The notes under the pieces: model-generated
Told to the model about the DNA's origin: nothing
The model's database searches: none
What the model saw: the letters and a program-made list of their open reading frames with translations, nothing else
In this document: positions 30,755 to 35,516 of the stretch, one piece after another
Position numbering within the stretch: position 1 is the stretch's first letter
Layout: every line of letters starts with the position of its first letter
Assembly (NCBI GenBank): GCA_009840135.1
Contig: VXOH01000157.1
Span: 17,357 to 52,872, forward strand
From: Chloroflexota bacterium
Lineage (GTDB): Bacteria; Chloroflexota; Dehalococcoidia; Lucifugimonadales; UBA3495
Length of the DNA: 35,516 bases
Reading direction: 5' to 3'
Made by a program: the position numbers and the translations under genes

Positions 30755-30828
30755 CCTTGTATTCTATAGCTGCGCCCATTCACATACCTTACCAGGGTCC
30801 TGGCGGGCGCCCCCGCAGCCCAAACCGT

Positions 30829-30858
30829 TTGTTTCAACGTAGGCAGATAAACTATAAT
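30829..30858 (+). promoter_or_regulatory. Promoter for the 30928-33614 gene group
   Basis: TTGTTT (30829-30834), an 18-nt spacer, then TATAAT (30853-30858). The -10 is perfect, the -35 matches 4 of 6 positions. The leader to the ATG at 30928 would be ~60 nt. Confidence 0.6.
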
Positions 30859-30927
30859 CCTATCCAACCTAACCCGTTGCGGCTGGTCTTAGTCTCGGTC
30901 TCATATCCGCAGCGCCAGGAAAGTTAC

Positions 30928-31728
30928 ATGGACTTGACCTTTGAACGGGGAGACTCCCAGCGTCCCAGGGGGCATGCCCTGGTCTATTTCCGGGTGGACA
31001 CCGAACCCGACAAAGTCTATGCCAGTTACATAGTGGTTCTGCCGGTACAGGCCGACTTCGGCAAATACGTGCCGCCCTTCCTGGCCTCCCACCTGGGCAA
31101 CCTGCCCCTCAACGACTTTTCCGCCTTCGCCATGCCGCCGGTGCCCGAGGAGGTCAGCGGCCACGCAGAACTGGAGCGCCTCAGCGACCAGCGCCAGGAC
31201 GATCTGGTATTCGGCTCCAGCATGTTCTCCTTCGACCTGCCCCGCATGATGGAGTCCATCACCGACGCCGTCCAGTCCTACTCCCAGCTTTGCGCCGATT
31301 TTTTCGGCCGGCAGACCCTGTCCGGTACCGCGGGGACGGAGAGCATTCCCCCGGGAACGGCTACGGAAGCCCAGGCCGAACCCGACTCCGATACATCTTT
31401 CTCTGTAAACGAGGTGCTGTTTGGCCTGATGAGCGAACGGGACAAGCTGGCGGAGTTGTCAAACCTGCTGGGCAAGCTCCAGTTCGCCCAGGAAGGCCGC
31501 GACGAGTCCATGACCGGCGAGGTAACCGAGGAAATTACGGCCCTGTCCCGCCACCTGCCCGAGGAATTCCAGGTGCTGAACCTGCTGGCCGCCGCCCGGG
31601 AAACCACCGGCCGGGGCTCCCGCCTGGCCCAGCTCTACCTGGACCGCTGCTTCCGCCTCTCCGACGGCGACACCACCACCGCCCAGTCCCTGGAAGCGCA
31701 GATAGAGGAGTTACGGGGGGAGGGGTAA
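30928..31728 (+). CDS. Conserved hypothetical protein
   Basis: 266 residues; not a family I can name. Begins DLTFERGDSQRPRGHALVYF and continues with YASYIVVLPVQADFGKYVPPF and AFAMPPVPEEV, an alpha/beta N-terminal domain of ~95 residues. A Ser/Thr/Gly/Pro-rich linker (~135-155) leads to a helical C terminus (VLFGLMSERDKLAELSNLL, EEITALSRHLPEEFQVLN, SLEAQIEELRGEG). G+C is 72% (86/120 over 31561-31680), so it belongs to the resident genome. AGGAAAG precedes the ATG. It ends one base before the start of the low-GC ATPase gene, so that gene is transcribed from its promoter. Confidence 0.75.
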   Translation: MDLTFERGDSQRPRGHALVYFRVDTEPDKVYASYIVVLPVQADFGKYVPPFLASHLGNLPLNDFSAFAMPPVPEEVSGHAELERLSDQRQDDLVFGSSMFSFDLPRMMESITDAVQSYSQLCADFFGRQTLSGTAGTESIPPGTATEAQAEPDSDTSFSVNEVLFGLMSERDKLAELSNLLGKLQFAQEGRDESMTGEVTEEITALSRHLPEEFQVLNLLAAARETTGRGSRLAQLYLDRCFRLSDGDTTTAQSLEAQIEELRGEG

Positions 31729-31729
31729 C

Positions 31730-33040
31730 ATGCTCAAACGAATCCACATTAAGGGCTATAAGTCCTTGGCTGATGTAGATATAACGCTTTCCCCATTAAC
31801 TCTGCTGTTTGGTCCAAACGCGGCTGGGAAGAGCAATTTTCTGGATGCTCTTCAATTGCTGTCCAAAATGGCGACAAGTCGAACACTTAGAGAAGCCTTC
31901 GATCCTCCGTACAGAGGAAAACCTCTCGAATCCTTTACAATAGGCCAAAAAGGTATCCAGGGGTTGGTCGAACAAGAAATGCTGTCTTTTTCTATTGAGG
32001 CAGACTTGGAACTGTCAGAGGCGGTAGTCTCTGCTGTCAACCGCCAAATACAGGAGATGCGTGGGGCGAGCGGAGATGCAAGGGCTGTAGGGGCGGGAAA
32101 TACCCCGGGGAGAATTCGAGAACGAAGCTTGCGCTACCGGATCGAGGTAGAAATGCACCCTCGTTCGGGCATCCTCCTGATGGCCGACGAGTACTTGGCT
32201 GCTTTGAACTCGAAAGGAGAGCCTACTGGCAGTCGCAGTCCGTTCCTTGACCGTCAAGGAGATAAAATCCGTCTCAGGTTGGAGGGTCAAGCGCATCCTA
32301 CCGACTATGATCGTTATCTGGACCACACCATATTGTCTATGCCTCACTATCCGCCTCATTATCCTCATCTGACGGCAGCAAGGCGCGAGTTGGAAAGCTG
32401 GTTGTTCTTCTACTTCGAGCCCAGAGAGAGGATGCGTGCTCCCGGGCCAGTCAAGGAAGTCCACCATATCGGCCTAATGGGAGAGGAGCTTGCTGCTTAT
32501 CTGAATACTCTCCACGCCCGAAATCCCAACCAGTTCAAGGCTATTGAGAAAGGACTGCATACTCTGATTCCTAGCATAGACGGTATCCAGGTGGACGTAA
32601 GCAATTTGGGGGAGGTAGAGCTCTTTTTGAAGGAGAACAATGTTGCTATCCCCGCCAGAGTCTTATCCGAAGGAACCTTGCGAATGCTGGGCCTGCTGGC
32701 CCTGACCGGAGCAGAAGAACCACCCTCTCTCGTGGGTTTTGAGGAGCCGGAGAATGGGGTCAATCCGGCTCGAATACAGTTAATTGCTAACTTACTTACC
32801 ACCCGACGCCTGATCGGCACCTCCCAGTATATAGTTACCACCCATTCCCCTATGCTACCGGATATGTTGCCTGCGGACTCCTTGTTCATTGTTCAGCAAA
32901 TTGAGAGACAGACACGTATTGATCCCTATGCCGATTGGGGTCCGCTGGCGCGGCGAAAAGACATCGAAAATGCTCTGGATGGGCTGCCCTCAACCCTCCC
33001 TGTTTCGCAAAGGATACTGAGAGGCGACTTTGAGAATTGA
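31730..33040 (+). CDS. AAA family ATPase (AAA_15/AAA_21, SMC/RecF-like)
   Basis: 436 residues with an ABC/SMC-type ATPase head. The N terminus MLKRIHIKGYKSLADVDI is the typical opening strand; Walker A is GPNAAGKS (28-35); the signature-like LSEGTLR is at ~312-318; Walker B GFEEPE is near 337-342; IVTTHSPML supplies the switch His. The middle part (~90-270) is helical and variable. ATPases of this kind pair with nucleases in antiphage systems such as OLD/Gabija, Septu and PARIS. GGAGGGG precedes the ATG, one base after the previous stop. G+C 46% (82/180 in 31741-31920) against 72% just upstream marks it as acquired. It overlaps the TOPRIM-like gene by 11 bp. Confidence 0.9.
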   Translation: MLKRIHIKGYKSLADVDITLSPLTLLFGPNAAGKSNFLDALQLLSKMATSRTLREAFDPPYRGKPLESFTIGQKGIQGLVEQEMLSFSIEADLELSEAVVSAVNRQIQEMRGASGDARAVGAGNTPGRIRERSLRYRIEVEMHPRSGILLMADEYLAALNSKGEPTGSRSPFLDRQGDKIRLRLEGQAHPTDYDRYLDHTILSMPHYPPHYPHLTAARRELESWLFFYFEPRERMRAPGPVKEVHHIGLMGEELAAYLNTLHARNPNQFKAIEKGLHTLIPSIDGIQVDVSNLGEVELFLKENNVAIPARVLSEGTLRMLGLLALTGAEEPPSLVGFEEPENGVNPARIQLIANLLTTRRLIGTSQYIVTTHSPMLPDMLPADSLFIVQQIERQTRIDPYADWGPLARRKDIENALDGLPSTLPVSQRILRGDFEN

Positions 33041-33614
33041 AATCGCTCTCTTTGGCGAAGACTACGCCCACCGCCAGGTAATTGGAGCATTGGTTCATCG
33101 ACTTGCTAGAGAAACCGACGTTAAAGCGCACCTGGATTGGAAGAGTGCAGTCCAGGGGCATGGTAGGGTTGTTCAAGCCCTTGAAGACTTCATCAAAGAC
33201 CTAAATAATCAGGGAGGTCCGTACCCGCACTTGGTCGTAGTCGCTACAGACGCCAACTGTCATGGGCTAAACCAAAGAACGCGGGAAATACAGAGAACCG
33301 ACATTCCGGTTCCCGTCATAACCGCAATTCCTGACCCTCATATTGAACGCTGGTTGTTGTTGGATGGGGCCGCATTCAGATCAGTATTTGGCCGGGGCTG
33401 CAATGCCCCAGACCTGAAATGCGACCGAGACCGATATAAGGAGCTTCTAATTCGGGAAATCTTAGCTGCCAGCGTTACACCCACTTTGGACGGTATTGAG
33501 TTTGCCGAGGATATCGTGCAAGCCATGGACATAGACCGTGCAATGCAGGCTGACCTCTCTTTGAACCGCTTTGTGTCAGAATTGCGCAACGCCTTCCGCC
33601 AATTCCAACTTTGA
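33030..33614 (+). CDS. TOPRIM-like (DUF4276-like) partner of the AAA ATPase
   Basis: 194 residues. The motif order fits a TOPRIM-type nuclease fold: Glu10 in ALFGEDYAHRQ, Asp74 in VVVATDAN, and IPDPHIERWLLLDG (Asp102, His104, Glu106), which resembles DUF4276-type proteins found next to AAA ATPases. The second acid of the usual DxD is Asn here, so activity is not certain. The start is TTG, inside the last codons of the ATPase gene, with GAGG six bases upstream; the 11-bp overlap indicates coupled synthesis and a common complex. Low G+C like the ATPase. Immediately after its end lies the glyA promoter, whose -35 overlaps the stop codon. Confidence 0.72.
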   Translation: MRIEIALFGEDYAHRQVIGALVHRLARETDVKAHLDWKSAVQGHGRVVQALEDFIKDLNNQGGPYPHLVVVATDANCHGLNQRTREIQRTDIPVPVITAIPDPHIERWLLLDGAAFRSVFGRGCNAPDLKCDRDRYKELLIREILAASVTPTLDGIEFAEDIVQAMDIDRAMQADLSLNRFVSELRNAFRQFQL

Positions 33615-33640
33615 CACCCCAATCCCCCTACCGCTATACT
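33611..33640 (+). promoter_or_regulatory. Consensus sigma70 promoter of glyA
   Basis: TTGACA (33611-33616), 18-nt spacer, TATACT (33635-33640). The -35 hexamer is perfect and overlaps the stop codon of the TOPRIM-like gene. The start point should be near 33647. Confidence 0.8.
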
Positions 33641-33646
33641 TACCCC

Positions 33647-33761
33647 CGATGCTTGGCCGTGGCGCGGCAGCGGCCCGACAGGTCGGTTTACAAGACCTTC
33701 CTCCCTCGGTTGCGCCGGTGGCCCGGCTTTTTATTTGCTCTCAAAAAGGTAGGCTTTTGTT
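33647..33761 (+). promoter_or_regulatory. Structured glyA leader, candidate riboswitch or attenuator
   Basis: About 115 nt between the predicted start point and the glyA ATG. Three hairpins can be drawn: GGCCG/CGGCC (about 33653-33677), AGGTC/GACCT (about 33680-33699), and GCCGG-TGGC-CCGGC followed by TTTTTATTT. I cannot match it to a known riboswitch class by eye. Confidence 0.5.
33716..33739 (+). terminator. Intrinsic terminator within the glyA leader
   Basis: GCCGG, loop TGGC, CCGGC, then TTTTTATTT. It sits only ~25 bases before the glyA start, so it may end readthrough from upstream or be a conditional attenuator. Confidence 0.6.
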
Positions 33762-35006
33762 ATGTCCCTGCTCGCCCAGCAAGACCCGGATGTCTTTCGC
33801 GCCATTGAACTGGAAGACGCCCGCCAGCGCGATTGCGTCGTCCTCATCGCCTCCGAAAACTACGCCAGCAAGGCCGTCCTCGAAGCCCAGACCAGCGTCA
33901 TGAACAACAAGTACGCCGAGGGCTACCCCGGCCGCCGTTACTACGGCGGCTGCGAGCACGTCGACGTGGTGGAATCCCTGGCCATCGAGCGCGCCAAGGA
34001 GTTGTTCGGCGCCGAGCACGCCAACGTCCAGCCCCACAGCGGCGCCCAGGCCAACATGGCCGTTTACTTCGCCCTGCTGGAGCCCGGCGACACCGTCATG
34101 GGCATGGAGTTGTCCCACGGTGGTCATCTGACCCACGGCGCCAACGTCAACTTCTCCGGCAAGCTCTACAACTTCGTCAACTACGGTGTGGACAAGGACT
34201 CCGAGCTTATAGACTACGACGAGGTGGAGCGCCTGGCCCGGGAGCACAAGCCCAGGCTCATCGTGGCCGGTTGCAGCGCCTACGCCAAGATTCTCGATTT
34301 CCCCCGTTTCCGCGCCATAGCAGATTCGGTGGACGCCTACCTGATGGTGGACATGGCCCACATTTCCGGTCTGATTGCCGGTGGGGCGCACCCGTCCCCC
34401 TTCCCCCACGCCCACGTGGTTACTTCCACCACCCAGAAGAGCCTGCGGGGGCCCCGGGGCGGCTTCATCCTGTCCAACGCCGACCTGGCCCGCAAGATAG
34501 ACTTCGCCGTCTTTCCCTACATGCAGGGCGGGCCGCTGATGCACATCATCGCCGCCAAGGCCGTCTGTTTCGGCGAGGCCCTCAAGCCCGACTTCGCCCG
34601 CTACGCCCACCAGGTCGTTGCCAACGCCGCCACCATGGCCACCGAGGTGTCCGAGGCCGCCCTGCGCCTGGTATCCGGCGGCACCGAGAACCACCTGATA
34701 TTGGTGGACCTGACCCCCATGGACATCACCGGCCAGCAGGCCGAGACCGCCCTGGAGTCAGTGGGCATCATTACCAACAAGAACGCCATTCCCTTCGACC
34801 CCAGGCCTCCCCGCGTTGCCAGCGGCATGAGGCTGGGCACACCCGCCATTACCAGCCGGGGCTTTGGCGAGACCGAGACCCGGGAAGTCTCCCGCCTCAT
34901 CTCCCAGGTCCTCAACAACCTGGGTGACGAACAGGTGATGAAGCAGGTAAAGGGAGCGGTGAAGGAATTGACCTCCGGTTTCCCGGTTCCTGGGCTGGAT
35001 TCTTAG
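33762..35006 (+). CDS. glyA: Serine hydroxymethyltransferase
   Basis: PLP enzyme converting serine and tetrahydrofolate to glycine and methylene-tetrahydrofolate, the main source of one-carbon units. 414 residues, normal length. Seen: ASENYAS (30-36), [15 protein letters not shown] (49-63), PHSGAQAN (91-98), [23 protein letters not shown] (196-208), PLP-binding Lys226 in [14 protein letters not shown], and [11 protein letters not shown]. The residue before the PLP lysine is Gln225, where most bacterial enzymes have His. The coding sequence is very GC-rich, in contrast to the preceding gene. AAAAAGG lies upstream of the ATG. It has its own consensus promoter and structured leader. Confidence 0.97.
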   Translation: MSLLAQQDPDVFRAIELEDARQRDCVVLIASENYASKAVLEAQTSVMNNKYAEGYPGRRYYGGCEHVDVVESLAIERAKELFGAEHANVQPHSGAQANMAVYFALLEPGDTVMGMELSHGGHLTHGANVNFSGKLYNFVNYGVDKDSELIDYDEVERLAREHKPRLIVAGCSAYAKILDFPRFRAIADSVDAYLMVDMAHISGLIAGGAHPSPFPHAHVVTSTTQKSLRGPRGGFILSNADLARKIDFAVFPYMQGGPLMHIIAAKAVCFGEALKPDFARYAHQVVANAATMATEVSEAALRLVSGGTENHLILVDLTPMDITGQQAETALESVGIITNKNAIPFDPRPPRVASGMRLGTPAITSRGFGETETREVSRLISQVLNNLGDEQVMKQVKGAVKELTSGFPVPGLDS

Positions 35007-35035
35007 TTGAGCGGCAATCCCGCCAATGTTATAAT
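35007..35035 (+). promoter_or_regulatory. Sigma70-type promoter of rpsF
   Basis: TTGAGC (35007-35012), 17-nt spacer, TATAAT (35030-35035), starting right after the glyA stop codon. The leader is ~60 nt. Confidence 0.78.
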
Positions 35036-35102
35036 CCCCGCACACTTTGGAGCAGCCTGATATTTCCAGTAAGTTTGGCAGCCAGTATTTCGGGAGAGTT
35101 TT

Positions 35103-35516
35103 TTGCGTCATTACGAGCTTGTTACTATCCTCAGTCCCATGCTCAGCCAGGACCAGAGCAACGAGGCGTGGGGCCAGATAAGCGACTTTATCACCAACCG
35201 GGAGGGTGATATTTTCCAGGAACAACCCTGGGGCACCCGCCGGTTGGCCTACCCCATTCACCAGGGCGCCCACCACTTCCTGGAGGGCAACTACCGCCTG
35301 ATTCGTTTCTCCGCCGAGAAGCCCTTTAACCAGGAACTGGAGAGCTTCCTGAAGTTCGACGAAAGGGTGCTGCGGTCCCTGGTGATTTCCATACCCGACC
35401 GGGAGATTCTGCCTGACCCGGTAGCGGCCCGCCCCGCCCCTGCCGCTGCTACGGCTGCCCGTCCCGCCGAAGGGGGCGAGGGCAGACAGGGTGGTTGTTT
35501 GCGGGGCGCCGCCGCC
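35103..35516 (+). CDS. rpsF: 30S ribosomal protein S6 (3' end cut by window edge)
   Basis: Protein of the small-subunit platform that binds with S18. The start is TTG at 35103, preceded by GGGAGAG. Family features: RHYELVTILSPMLS at the N terminus, TRRLAYPIHQGAHHFLEGNY in the middle, FLKFDERVLRSLVI and an Ala/Pro/Gly-rich tail that is still open at the last base (138 codons seen). S6 is usually ~95-110 residues, so the acidic, low-complexity tail is an extension. In most bacteria ssb and rpsR follow; they would lie just beyond the window. Confidence 0.92.
   Translation, partial: MRHYELVTILSPMLSQDQSNEAWGQISDFITNREGDIFQEQPWGTRRLAYPIHQGAHHFLEGNYRLIRFSAEKPFNQELESFLKFDERVLRSLVISIPDREILPDPVAARPAPAAATAARPAEGGEGRQGGCLRGAAA

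Larger units (their letters stand above)
30549..30927. other. 379-bp divergent intergenic region
   Basis: Holds a perfect GGGGC-family hairpin (30727-30754) and a promoter-like pair (30829-30858) for the plus-strand gene. No gene is seen. Confidence 0.5.

Noticed and set aside
33647-33761. T-box reading of the glyA leader (TGGC in the terminator loop)
   Set aside because: Too short, no stem I or specifier loop, and the T-box consensus is not present; the TGGC match alone is not evidence.
1-35516. tRNA, rRNA, CRISPR array, transposase or integrase genes
   Set aside because: Looked for T-loop/anticodon patterns, regularly spaced direct repeats and DDE or tyrosine-recombinase motifs; none seen by eye.

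Overview
The window looks like one contig of a high-GC bacterial chromosome, most likely Chloroflexota (Dehalococcoidia/SAR202-like). That placement is inference: it rests on the gene families, the dense background of short palindromic intergenic repeats and the composition, not on a marker-gene tree. There are no rRNA or tRNA genes, no CRISPR array, no transposase and no prophage. About 38 protein genes are supported. Housekeeping anchors are dapB-asd, rpsO-pnp, lepB, prs, glyA and, cut off by the right edge, rpsF. Catabolic or enzyme genes of ~60-70% G+C alternate with small accessory cassettes of ~38-50% G+C (hand counts).

Layout. 1-2339: haloalkane dehalogenase, a Uma2-type nuclease-fold protein, and a repeat-rich spacer. 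2340-6537 (minus): aldehyde dehydrogenase, then dapB - asd - retropepsin-like gene, where asd carries a ~105-residue C-terminal extension. 6538-10885: repeat element, coiled-coil DUF1640-like protein, YtcJ-like amidohydrolase, membrane fatty-acid desaturase, second copy of the repeat element. 10886-13050 (minus): BtpA-like protein, ureohydrolase, DUF952. 13175-14743 (plus): HEPN-like, Smr-domain and small helical proteins. 14930-17762 (minus): rpsO-pnp under a consensus promoter. 17862-18608 (minus): a 41-residue basic microprotein followed by a TIR/deoxyribosyltransferase-like protein. 19010-21508: inositol-monophosphatase family, an unknown and an SMP-30 family protein. 21945-25240: lepB, Rieske ferredoxin, amidohydrolase/deacetylase, hicBA toxin-antitoxin. 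25307-28125: prs, a DUF5678-like + retropepsin-like gene pair, DUF998. 28157-30548 (minus): short-chain dehydrogenase and CoA-transferase. 30928-33614 (plus): conserved unknown, AAA ATPase and TOPRIM-like protein. 33611-35516: glyA with a structured leader, and rpsF.

The most interesting observations: (1) a small DUF5678-like domain is encoded directly upstream of a retropepsin-like aspartic protease at two separate loci. At one the two genes overlap by one base; at the other the domain is fused to the C terminus of aspartate-semialdehyde dehydrogenase. (2) A low-GC AAA-ATPase/TOPRIM-like pair has the look of a defence module. (3) An unlisted 41-residue basic ORF precedes a TIR-like protein. 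(4) Several families of structured intergenic repeats are present, including a ~118-bp MITE-like element with short terminal inverted repeats and hairpins whose stems change by compensatory substitution. (5) glyA has a consensus promoter, a ~115-nt leader with three hairpins and a terminator just before its start codon.
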